From positions 4,199 to 68,198 of the forward strand of contig NZ_QLLY01000014.1 of assembly GCF_003259365.1 (NCBI RefSeq): a DNA stretch of 64,000 bases. Direction: 5' to 3'. Source of the DNA: Streptomyces sp. PsTaAH-137. GTDB taxonomy: Bacteria > Actinomycetota > Actinomycetes > Streptomycetales > Streptomycetaceae. A program made the translations under genes and the position numbers. Shown one piece after another: positions 55,115-63,692 of the stretch (position 1 is the first letter of the stretch; each line of letters begins with the position of its first letter). The notes under the pieces were generated by a model. The model saw only the letters and a list, made by a program, of their open reading frames with translations, was not told where the DNA came from and ran no database searches.

Positions 55115-56077
55115 TCAGACGGAGAGCACGACCTTGCCGAACAGATCGCCACCGGCCATCTTCGTGAACCCTTCGCGGGCCCGGTCCAGAGGCAGCACCT
55201 CGTCGACGACGGGCCGCACGCCGGTGGCCGCACAGAAGGAGAGCAGGTCCTCCAGCTCGTCCTTGGAGCCCATGGTCGAGCCGACGACCTTGAGCTCCAG
55301 GAAGAAGATGCGGTTCAGCTCGGTGGCCGGCGGGTTCGGCCCGCTCGTGGCGCCGGAGATCACCAGAGTGCCGCCCGGCTTGAGGGACTTGACGGAGTGC
55401 GACCAGGTCGCGGCGCCCACCGTCTCGATCACGGCGTCCACCCGCTGCGGCAGCCGCGCGCCGGACTCCACGGCCTCGACCGCGCCCAGTTCCAGGGCCC
55501 GCTTGCGCTTGGCCTCGTCCCGGCTGGTGGCGAAGACCCGCAGCCCGGCGGCCTTGCCGAGGGCGATCGCGGCGGTCGCGACACCGCCGCCCGCGCCCTG
55601 CACGAGCACCGAGTCACCGGGGCGCACCCCGGCGTTGGTGAACAGCATCCGGTACGCGGTCAGCCAGGCCGTGGGCAGGCAGGCGGCCTCCTCGAAGGAG
55701 AGCTCCTTGGGCTTGGGCAGCACGTTCCACGCGGGCACGGTGACCTGCTCGGCGAAGGTGCCCTGGTACTTCTCCGTGAGGATGGAGCGGCGCTCGCGCG
55801 GCCCGACGCCGTGGCCGGTCTCGCCGATGACGGAGTGCAGGACGACCTCGTTGCCGTCGCTGTCGATCCCGGCGGCGTCGCAGCCGAGGATCATCGGCAG
55901 CGACTCCTCGCCGAGCCCGACCCCGCGCAGGGACCACAGATCGTGATGGTTGAGGGAGGCGGCCTTGACGTTCACGGTGGTCCAGCCGGGCCGGTTCTCG
56001 GGGGCGGGCCGCTCCCCCAGTTCCAGGCCGTTCAGCGGCTGATCACGGTCGATGCGGGCTGCGTAGGCGGCGAACAT
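55115..56077 (-). CDS. Zinc-binding/quinone oxidoreductase family NADPH dehydrogenase
   Basis: The 320-residue medium-chain reductase has the GroES-like N-terminal half (LNHHDLWSLRGVGL, MILGCDAAGIDSDGNEVVLH) and an NAD(P)-binding Rossmann half with VLVQGAGGGVATAAIALGKA (about residues 150-169). The substrate is not defined. GC-typical zinc ligands are partly lost, so it is probably a zinc-independent quinone-oxidoreductase-like enzyme. It is co-directional with malic enzyme and separated from it by a hairpin. Confidence 0.86.
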   Translation of the reverse strand: MFAAYAARIDRDQPLNGLELGERPAPENRPGWTTVNVKAASLNHHDLWSLRGVGLGEESLPMILGCDAAGIDSDGNEVVLHSVIGETGHGVGPRERRSILTEKYQGTFAEQVTVPAWNVLPKPKELSFEEAACLPTAWLTAYRMLFTNAGVRPGDSVLVQGAGGGVATAAIALGKAAGLRVFATSRDEAKRKRALELGAVEAVESGARLPQRVDAVIETVGAATWSHSVKSLKPGGTLVISGATSGPNPPATELNRIFFLELKVVGSTMGSKDELEDLLSFCAATGVRPVVDEVLPLDRAREGFTKMAGGDLFGKVVLSV

Positions 56078-56165
56078 GACCTTGACGATAGGGCCGGTGC
56101 CCCGCCCGGGGAACCACTCCCACCTGTGACACACGTCCTCTAGCCAGCGGCCCGGGCAACGGAAA

Positions 56166-56187
56166 AGGCCCCGCCGGAGCGGGGCCT
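56166..56187. terminator. Hairpin after malic enzyme
   Basis: AGGCCCCG and CGGGGCCT form an 8-bp stem with a CCGGAG loop, 24 bp beyond the malic enzyme stop. It separates that gene from the oxidoreductase. Confidence 0.8.
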
Positions 56188-56211
56188 CGACCAGCGGACG
56201 CTGCTCGGCAC

Positions 56212-57426
56212 TCAGCGCCGGGCGACGCCCTCGGCCCGTGCCGCGGCCGCGACGGCGGCGGTGACGGCCGGCGCCACCCGCTCGTCGAACGGCGACGGAA
56301 TCACGTACTCGGCCGACAGGTCGTCCCCGACCACGGCGGCCAGCGCCTCCGCGGCGGCGATCTTCATCGTCTCGGTGATCCGGGAGGCCCGGACCTGGAG
56401 CGCGCCCGCGAAGATGCCGGGGAACGCCAGGACGTTGTTGATCTGGTTCGGGAAGTCCGAGCGCCCGGTCGCGACCACGGCCGCGTACTTGTGGGCGATG
56501 TCGGGGTGCACCTCGGGGTTCGGGTTGGCCATCGCGAAGACGAAGGCGCCCGGCGCCATGGAGGCGACCGCCGGCTCGGGGACCGTACCGCCGGAGACGC
56601 CGATGTAGACGTCGGCGCCCGCGAGGGCGTCCTCCAGCGAACCGGACAGACCGGCCTTGTTGGTGATCTCGGCCAGCTCGCGCTTGACCGACGTGAGGTC
56701 CTCGCGGTCCCGGCTGACGATGCCCTTGCGGTCGGTGACCGCCACGTCGCCGAGGCCCGCCTCCAGGAGGAACTTCGCGATGGCGACACCCGCCGCACCG
56801 GCGCCGCTGATCACCGCGCGCAGCTCGCCGAGCGTGCGCCCGCTGAGCCGGGCCGCGTTCTTCAGCGCGGCCAGCGTCACGACGGCGGTGCCGTGCTGGT
56901 CGTCGTGGAAGACCGGGATGTCCAGCTTCTCCTGGAGCCTGCGCTCGATCTCGAAGCAGCGCGGCGCCGAGATGTCCTCCAGGTTCACGCCACCGAAGGA
57001 GGGCGCGAGGCGCACCACGGTGTCCACGATCTCGTCGACGTCCTTCGTCGCGAGCGCGATCGGCACGGCGTCCACGCCGCCGAACTGCTTGAAGAGAATG
57101 GCCTTGCCCTCCATCACCGGGAGGGAGGCCTCGGGGCCGATGTCCCCGAGTCCGAGCACGGCCGTACCGTCCGTCACGACGGCCACGACACTCGACTTCC
57201 ACGTGTAGTCGTGGACGAGCTCCGGCTGCTCGGCGATCGCGCTGCACACCTTCGCGACGCCGGGCGTGTACGCCAGGGACAGGTCGTCCTTGTCGCGGAC
57301 CGGCACGGTGGCCTGCACGGCCATCTTGCCGCCACGGTGCAGTGCGAAGGCCGGATCGAAGGGCTCGTCAGCGCCTTCGTTGCCGGTATTCGCGTCGCTG
57401 CGAGGATTGACGATCTCCGCTGCCAC
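56212..57426 (-). CDS. NAD-dependent malic enzyme
   Basis: The 404-residue protein is a short bacterial malic enzyme: SLAYTPGVAKVCSAI with the catalytic Tyr, substrate region (ILFKQFGGVDAVPIALATKD), FGGVNLEDISAPRCFEIE and PVFHDDQHGTAVVTLAAL for the metal-binding acid cluster. The NAD domain has ISGAGAAGVAIAKFLL (about residue 197). It decarboxylates malate to pyruvate with reduction of NAD or NADP; the cofactor cannot be decided by eye. The GTG start has AAGGGG 8 nt upstream. A 565-bp leader without genes lies upstream. Confidence 0.95.
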   Translation of the reverse strand: MAAEIVNPRSDANTGNEGADEPFDPAFALHRGGKMAVQATVPVRDKDDLSLAYTPGVAKVCSAIAEQPELVHDYTWKSSVVAVVTDGTAVLGLGDIGPEASLPVMEGKAILFKQFGGVDAVPIALATKDVDEIVDTVVRLAPSFGGVNLEDISAPRCFEIERRLQEKLDIPVFHDDQHGTAVVTLAALKNAARLSGRTLGELRAVISGAGAAGVAIAKFLLEAGLGDVAVTDRKGIVSRDREDLTSVKRELAEITNKAGLSGSLEDALAGADVYIGVSGGTVPEPAVASMAPGAFVFAMANPNPEVHPDIAHKYAAVVATGRSDFPNQINNVLAFPGIFAGALQVRASRITETMKIAAAEALAAVVGDDLSAEYVIPSPFDERVAPAVTAAVAAAARAEGVARR

Positions 57427-57992
57427 TTGTCTGACCCCTTAAGTCTTATTGCTTCGTTGAGGGTGGGTCCGCTCCTGGTTGAGGAGCGGGCGGGCACCGC
57501 GTACGTCCCAGCCGGGCCCGTTTGTGGCCGGCTGCGCGGGTACGTACACGACGGGCGCGCCGCACGCGCGCCCTGAGCCCCGGATGAGGGGTGTAAAGAA
57601 CCTTCTTACCCGACGGACCGTGCCGCGGACGAGCCCATTCGTGATCGATCACGCGGCGGTGACATGACTCATAGCCACATGTCTGGACACGTCAGGGAGA
57701 CGCACCCGAGCGAGACGCGAAGAAGCGACCGAATAATGAGACGGCGGGCGGTTCGCCGGAGATCCTCCGGCCGGTGGGCGATACGTCCGCAGATGATGTA
57801 GGCCCCATGCACCGTGATGTGCCGACCTGTTGACCGACTTGAGTCACCCGTTATCCGATTTTGACATCACCGCGCCCCTGAACGACCCGGTCCGAATGGC
57901 AAGATGCGTCATCACGCAGGTCGCGACACCCGAAGGCGTGTGCCCCAGCGACCCTGACGGCCACTCCCCCATCCCTGCCGGAGGACCCCACC
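57427..57992. other. Long intergenic region between malic enzyme and the ABC importer
   Basis: No gene is seen in these 566 bp. They contain a 7-bp inverted repeat (57470-57488) in the malic enzyme leader and a perfect 14-bp palindrome CGTGATCGATCACG (57640-57653). Lower-GC stretches near 57590-57610 and 57830-57870 could hold promoters for the divergent genes; TTGACC (57832) and TTGACA (57861) are candidate -35 elements, but no good -10 partners were found. Confidence 0.5.
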
Positions 57993-58961
57993 ATGACCGC
58001 AAGCACCACCCGCCGCTCGACCGCGAAGGCCGGGAAGTCCGTGAAGACCCGGATAGCCGCGGCCGGCGCGATCGCGGTCGCCGGCACGCTGCTGCTCACC
58101 GGCTGCGGCGACCAGACGAAGTCGGACGACTCCGGCAAGTCCTCCACCGAGAGCGCGCCGCTCGCGGGCAAGCTCCCCAAGGAGATCCGCGACAAGGGCG
58201 TCATCCGGGTCGGCTCGGACATCGCGTACGCGCCGGTCGAGTTCAAGGACAAGTCGGGCAAGGCCATCGGCATCGACCCCGACCTCGCCGACGCGATGGG
58301 CAAGCAGCTCGGCGTGAAGTTCGAGTTCCAGAACGGCACGTTCGACACCCTGGTCACGGGTCTGCGCTCGAACCGGTACGACCTCGCGATGTCGGCCATG
58401 ACCGACACCAAGGACCGCCAGGACGGCATCGACTCCGACACCGGCAAGAAGGTCGGCGAGGGCGTCGACTTCGTCGACTACTTCAACGCCGGCGTCTCCA
58501 TCTACACGCCGAAGGGCAAGACCCAGGGGATCAAGACCTGGGAAGACCTGTGCGGCAAGAAGATCGTGGTGCAGCGCGGCACGGTCTCCCACGACCTCGC
58601 CAAGGCGCAGGCCAAGAAGTGTCCGTCGGGCAAGAAGCTCGGCATCCAGGCCTTCGACGACGACCAGCAGGCGCAGACCCGGCTGCGCTCGGGCGGCGCG
58701 GACGCCGGTTCCTCCGACTTCCCGGTCGCCGCGTACGCGGTGAAGACCTCGGGCGGCGGCAAGGACTTCGAGATCGTCGGCGACCAGGTCGAGGCGGCCC
58801 CGTACGGCATCGCCGTCGCCAAGTCGCAGACGCAGCTGCGCGATGCCATCAAGGCCGCGCTCGACGCCGTCATCAAGAACGGCGAGTACGACAAGATCAT
58901 CGCCAAGTGGGGCGTCGAGGCGGGTGCCGTGAAGGCCGCCACCGTCAACGGCGGCAAGTAA
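57993..58961 (+). CDS. ABC importer substrate-binding lipoprotein (glutamate/polar amino-acid type)
   Basis: The 322-residue precursor has a basic start, a hydrophobic core and a lipobox ending LLLTGC (Cys36), then a family-3 solute-binding domain: IRDKGVIRVGSDIAYAPVEF, AIGIDPDLADAMGKQLGVKF, LRSNRYDLAMSAMTDTKDRQ and a late YDKIIAKWGVEAGAV. It would capture glutamate or a related amino acid outside the membrane. A GGAGGA site precedes the ATG. It heads the three-gene importer operon. Confidence 0.93.
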   Translation: MTASTTRRSTAKAGKSVKTRIAAAGAIAVAGTLLLTGCGDQTKSDDSGKSSTESAPLAGKLPKEIRDKGVIRVGSDIAYAPVEFKDKSGKAIGIDPDLADAMGKQLGVKFEFQNGTFDTLVTGLRSNRYDLAMSAMTDTKDRQDGIDSDTGKKVGEGVDFVDYFNAGVSIYTPKGKTQGIKTWEDLCGKKIVVQRGTVSHDLAKAQAKKCPSGKKLGIQAFDDDQQAQTRLRSGGADAGSSDFPVAAYAVKTSGGGKDFEIVGDQVEAAPYGIAVAKSQTQLRDAIKAALDAVIKNGEYDKIIAKWGVEAGAVKAATVNGGK

Positions 58962-59003
58962 GGCAATCCGTAACGCCTGACGCGTCGTTGAAAGGCAACA
59001 TCC

Positions 59004-59947
59004 GTGTCTGTTGACATAGACAAGACGGGCGGCGGCCCCGAGGACACCCCGCCGCCCGCGGCCCACCCGGAGACCATCAAGGCCATCCCGGTGCGGCACT
59101 ACGGCCGCTACGTCGCCGCCGTCATCGCCCTGGCCCTCCTCGGCTCGATCATCTACGCCTTCAGCCAGGGCAAGATCAACTGGGGTGCGGTCCCCGACTA
59201 CTTCTTCGACGACCGCATCCTGACGGGCGTCGGCAAGACGCTCCTGCTGACGGTTCTCGCGATGGTGATCGGCATCGTCGGCGGCATCCTGCTCGCCGTC
59301 ATGCGCCTGTCGAAGAACCCGGTGACCAGCTCGATCGCCTGGTTCTACATCTGGTTCTTCCGCGGCACGCCGGTCCTGGTCCAGCTGTTCATCTGGTTCA
59401 ACCTGGGCCTGGTCTTCGAGTACATCAACCTCGGGCCGATCTACAAGGACTACTGGTCGTCCTTCATGACGCCGCTGCTCACGGCCCTCCTCGGCCTGGG
59501 CCTCAACGAGGCGGCGTACATGGCGGAGATCTGCCGCGCCGGTCTCCTCTCGGTCGACGAGGGCCAGACCGAGGCGTCGCACGCGCTCGGCATGAGCCAC
59601 TCCAAGACGCTGCGCCGCATCGTGATCCCGCAGGCGATGCGGGTGATCGTGCCGCCGACCGGCAACGAAGTCATCAACATGCTGAAGACCACCTCGCTCG
59701 TCGCGGCGGTCCAGTTCAACGAGCTCTTCCGGGCCGCGCAGGACATCGGCCAGCAGTCCGGTTCGCCGGTGGAGATGTACTTCCTGGCGGCCGCCTGGTA
59801 CCTGATCATGACGTCGATCCTGAGCGTCGGGCAGTACTACATCGAGCGGTACTACGCACGCGGCACGAGCCGTCAGCTGCCGCCCACGCCGTGGCAGAAG
59901 GTGCGCGCGAGCGTCTTCTCGGTGGGCCGCCCGAACGGAGGCATGGC

Positions 59948-59951
<4 letters not shown>
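59004..59951 (+). CDS. ABC importer permease (polar amino-acid type, HisM/GlnP family)
   Basis: The 315-residue membrane protein has a cytoplasmic N-terminus, about five TM segments and the His/Glu/Gln permease features: TLLLTVLAMVIGIVGGILLA, FFRGTPVLVQLFIWF and the EAA loop with RAGLLSVDEGQTEASHALGM (about residues 180-200). The second coupling motif is PTGNEVINMLKTTSLVAAVQ. The C-terminus extends into the next gene (ATGA overlap). A single permease gene implies a homodimeric channel. The GTG start is preceded by GAAAGG. Confidence 0.93.
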
Positions 59952-60721
<770 letters not shown>

Positions 60722-60783
60722 CCACACGGCAGCACAGTTCCCCGCGCCCCTGGTGATGAGATGCCGCACGAAGTGCGCACCTC

Positions 60784-61121
60784 AGGGGCGCGGGGAACGG
60801 CGCGAGAAGCGGCCACCGGCCCGCGCGTGACCAACTACCCAGGGGCGCGAGGAACTGCGCGGCAAGCCACGACGGCGCCACACCCGACCGACAACCCATC
60901 AGGGGCGCGGGGAACGGCGCGAGAAGCGGCCACCGGCCGTCAGTCGACGTACAACCCAGGGGCGCGAGGAACTGCGCGACCAGCCACGACGGCACCGCAC
61001 CCGACCGACAACCCATCAGGGGCGCGGGGAACTGCGCGAGAAGCGGCCACCGGCCGTCAGCCGACGTACAACCCAGGGCCGCGGGGAACTGCGCGACAAG
61101 CCACGACGAAAGCCGCACCCG
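60784..61121. repeat. Intergenic tandem repeat with exact 117-bp period
   Basis: Two alternating half-units start with AGGGGCGCGGGGAAC-type (60784, 60901, 61018) and AGGGGCGCGAGGAAC-type (60841, 60958, 61075) sequence. Each series recurs every 117 bp exactly. The unit is built from the inverted form of the dispersed repeat core (GGGGCGCGGGGAACTGCGCG). It fills the gap between the convergent ABC ATPase and methyltransferase genes. Confidence 0.93.
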
Positions 61122-61127
61122 TCACCG

Positions 61128-61886
61128 TCACCGCAAAGCCAACACCAGCGCATCACTCGGCGACCGCCAAACGGCCCGAGCCTCCCCGAACCCGGCCCCG
61201 AACAGCGCCGACACATGCCACCCCACCGACGGAGTCACCCCGTCGGCATGCTCCCCGTAGATCTCGAACCGCCGCGCGGTGGGCCCGGCCAGCACCGGAT
61301 CGGCGGCGGCCAGCGCCCACCAGTCGGCCCAGTCCACGGCCCCGCCGCCCCGGGCCCGCTCCATCCGGGCGTGCCGAAGAGCCCGCTCGGCGGCATTGAT
61401 CCGCGGAGTCGATTCGTCGATCATGTGGTCCGCGTTCATGAACACACCCCCGTCCCGCACCAGCGGGGCGAGTTGACCGTAGAGGGCGGCGAGAGGCTCG
61501 GCGTGCAGCCAGTGCAGGGCGGTGGCGGTGAGCACGGCGTCGTACGAGTCGTGCGGCAGCGCCCGCGTCCAGTCGGGATCCTTGAGGTCGGCGGTGACGA
61601 AGGAGACCCGCTCGTCCCCCTCGAACGTGCCGCGGGCGATGGCCAGCAGCGCCGGGTCGAGATCGACGCCCACACTCGTCGCGCGCGGGAACCGCGTGAG
61701 CAGCCGGTCCGTGATACTTCCCGTACCGCACGCGAGGTCGAGCACCCGGGGCGCCGTCCCCACGCACGCCTCGACCATGTCGAGCATGACCCGGAACCGC
61801 TCCTCGCGGTCGGGCATGTACCACTCCTGCTGCCGGTCCCAGCTCTCCTGCCAGGAGCGCCAGTCGGTGGTGGTCCGAGTCGTCAT
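61128..61886 (-). CDS. SAM-dependent class I methyltransferase
   Basis: The 252-residue protein has motif I VLDLACGTGSITDRLL (about residues 47-62), acidic motif II SVGVDLDPALLAIARG, SFVTADLKDP and YDAVLTATALHWLHAE (motif IV-V). The C-terminal half is variable. The acceptor is unknown; a small-molecule substrate is likely. Its stop is 7 bp beyond the tandem repeat. Confidence 0.87.
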   Translation of the reverse strand: MTTRTTTDWRSWQESWDRQQEWYMPDREERFRVMLDMVEACVGTAPRVLDLACGTGSITDRLLTRFPRATSVGVDLDPALLAIARGTFEGDERVSFVTADLKDPDWTRALPHDSYDAVLTATALHWLHAEPLAALYGQLAPLVRDGGVFMNADHMIDESTPRINAAERALRHARMERARGGGAVDWADWWALAAADPVLAGPTARRFEIYGEHADGVTPSVGWHVSALFGAGFGEARAVWRSPSDALVLALR

Positions 61887-61997
61887 GGAAGGCCTCCCGT
61901 ACGGGCACCGCTCCCCGCGGTGCGTAATACCCTGAAAGCAGAAGTGAGCATTACGCTCACGTCGGACGACGATAGCCCGCCCCGGTAAGGACTACAA

Positions 61998-62648
61998 GTG
62001 GAACTGGCCTATTACTCGGACTACGCAGTGCGCCTCGTCAACACCGAGGAGCCGGGCCGCGGCAAGGACTCCCTGACCACGGTCGACACGGTGCGCGAGC
62101 TCTTCGGCGCCAGCCAGGACGCGGCGCGCAGGGCCACGGACGCCGACCTGACCCGCTTCAGGAGCGTACGAGGACGGCTGCGCGCGGTGTTCGAGGCGGC
62201 CGACGGCGGCGACGAGGAACTCGCCGTGAACCTGCTGAACTCGCTGCTCCTGGAGTTCCCGGTGAGCCCGCAGGTCTCCGGGCACGACCACCGCGACGAC
62301 GACGGCAAGCCGCTGTGGCACATGCACCTCGCGGACCACCCGTCGAACGCGACCGCGGGCTACGCGGCGATCGCCGCGATGGGCCTCGCCTTCCACCTCA
62401 CCGAGTACGGCGTGGACCGGCTCGGCCTGTGCGAGGCGGCCCCGTGCCGCAACGCCTATCTGGACACGTCCACCAACCGCTCGCGCCGCTACTGCTCGGA
62501 CCGCTGTGCGACCCGCGCCAACGTCGCCGCCTACCGGGCCCGCAAGCGCCTGGAGGCCGAGGAGCGCACGGAGCGCACGGACCGTACCGAGCGCACGGGA
62601 CGTACGGCGGAGAACGCCCAGGACAGCACGGCCCCCACCGAGCGCTGA
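61998..62648 (+). CDS. CGNR zinc-finger putative transcriptional regulator
   Basis: The 216-residue protein has an N-terminal helical domain (ELAYYSDYAVRLVNTEEP; TVRELFGASQDA) and a C-terminal CGNR-type zinc finger (about residues 140-175) with Cys ligands in LCEAAPCRNAYLD and RRYCSDRCATRANVAAYR. The tail repeats charged ERTDRTERTGRT. CGNR proteins are probable stress-related regulators; no target is known. The last 118 bp overlap the convergent sodX gene. Confidence 0.88.
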   Translation: MELAYYSDYAVRLVNTEEPGRGKDSLTTVDTVRELFGASQDAARRATDADLTRFRSVRGRLRAVFEAADGGDEELAVNLLNSLLLEFPVSPQVSGHDHRDDDGKPLWHMHLADHPSNATAGYAAIAAMGLAFHLTEYGVDRLGLCEAAPCRNAYLDTSTNRSRRYCSDRCATRANVAAYRARKRLEAEERTERTDRTERTGRTAENAQDSTAPTER

Positions 62649-62998
62649 CCCTCCCCCTCCGCCCACGGCCTGCGGCGCCGCAGCCGCCCGCGCACCCTGG
62701 CGAGCACCAGTTCGTCGGGGACCACGCCGTAGACGGTGCTGTCACCGCCGGCGGCGGCGTTGTCGCCGAGCACCCACCAGCCGCCCTCGCGCCGTTCGGC
62801 GATCCGCTTCACGACCAGCAGGTCCTGCTGGAACGGGTGGCGCAGGATGATCACGTCGCCCGCCCGCACCCGCGCGCCGTGCTGCACCAGCAGCCAGTCC
62901 CCCGGATACAGGGTGGGCACCATGGAGGGCCCCTCCACCTCGATGAGCTGGAACGGCACCCTGCCCTCCCGCGCTTCCTCCGCCGCCGTCTCGGGCAT
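62531..62998 (-). CDS. sodX: Nickel superoxide dismutase maturation protease
   Basis: The 155-residue protein belongs to the signal-peptidase/LexA-like S24/S26 group: VEGPSMVPTLYPGDWLLVQH holds the nucleophile Ser (about residue 25) and DLLVVKRIAERREGGWWVLG the Lys general base (about 63). It removes the propeptide of SodN so the N-terminal His can bind nickel. It is divergent from sodN with 154 bp between starts. The C-terminus (repetitive VRSVRSVRSVRSSA) overlaps the CGNR gene by 118 bp. Confidence 0.9.
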   Translation of the reverse strand: MPETAAEEAREGRVPFQLIEVEGPSMVPTLYPGDWLLVQHGARVRAGDVIILRHPFQQDLLVVKRIAERREGGWWVLGDNAAAGGDSTVYGVVPDELVLARVRGRLRRRRPWAEGEGQRSVGAVLSWAFSAVRPVRSVRSVRSVRSSASRRLRAR

Positions 62999-63152
62999 CA
63001 GACAACCTCCCCGGTCCCTTGCGGTCCCATCCTCCACCAGTCCCAGTCTCACCCTGGACTTTTGTCCTAAGCCCCCGGGGGCACCCGAGAAAACCCGTCC
63101 TGCACGGAGTAATGTCCCACCTGAGAAGACGATCACGAGGAAGGACAGCTAC

Positions 63153-63548
63153 ATGCTTTCCCGCCTGTTCGCCCCCAAGGTGAAGGCCAGTGCCCACTGC
63201 GACCTCCCCTGCGGCGTGTACGACCCGGCCCAGGCCCGCATCGAGGCCGAGTCGGTCAAGGCCGTCCAGGAGAAGATGGCGGCCAACGACGACGCGCACT
63301 TCCAGGCGCGCGCCACGGTCATCAAGGAGCAGCGAGCGGAGCTCGCCAAGCACCACGTCTCGGTGCTGTGGAGCGACTACTTCAAGCCCCCGCACTTCGA
63401 GAAGTACCCGGAGCTGCACCAGCTGGTCAACGACACCCTGAAGGCCCTCTCGGCCGCCAAGGGCTCGACCGACCCGGCCACGGGCCAGAAGGCGCTCGAC
63501 TACATCGCCCAGATCGACAAGATCTTCTGGGAGACCAAGAAGGCTTGA
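63153..63548 (+). CDS. sodN: Nickel-containing superoxide dismutase
   Basis: The 131-residue precursor has a 14-residue propeptide (MLSRLFAPKVKASA) before the mature start HCDLPCGVYD, the nickel hook in which His1, Cys2 and Cys6 bind metal. The remaining 107 residues form the four-helix bundle (QARIEAESVKAVQEKMAAND; KHHVSVLWSDYFKPPH). It dismutates superoxide in the cytoplasm as a hexamer. In S. coelicolor sodN is induced by nickel, indirectly through Nur and the small RNA s-SodF from sodF, which targets the sodN message; the sequence here does not show that site directly. Confidence 0.97.
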   Translation: MLSRLFAPKVKASAHCDLPCGVYDPAQARIEAESVKAVQEKMAANDDAHFQARATVIKEQRAELAKHHVSVLWSDYFKPPHFEKYPELHQLVNDTLKALSAAKGSTDPATGQKALDYIAQIDKIFWETKKA

Positions 63549-63601
63549 TCCCTGATCATGCCGTTTGACCTGCGTTTTCCTTGTTCGCATGGTCTTCCGG
63601 T

Positions 63602-63667
63602 CCGCACCTGGTCCACGGTCTGCCGCAACCCGGCACTCTGATGGACCAGGTGCGGTCTTCTTTTTCC
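63602..63667 (+). terminator. Strong Rho-independent terminator after sodN
   Basis: CCGCACCTGGTCCA (63602-63615) and TGGACCAGGTGCGG (63642-63655) form a perfect 14-bp stem with a 26-base loop, followed by TCTTCTTTTTCC. It lies 53 bp after the sodN stop and is the only stem in the window with a clear U-tract. Confidence 0.93.
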
Positions 63668-63692
63668 GGTCATTTCTCCCAGGAGTACCGCC

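Noticed and set aside
60784..61121. Regular repeats considered as a CRISPR array
   Set aside because: The 117-bp unit is repeated throughout with no unique spacers, and no cas genes are present.
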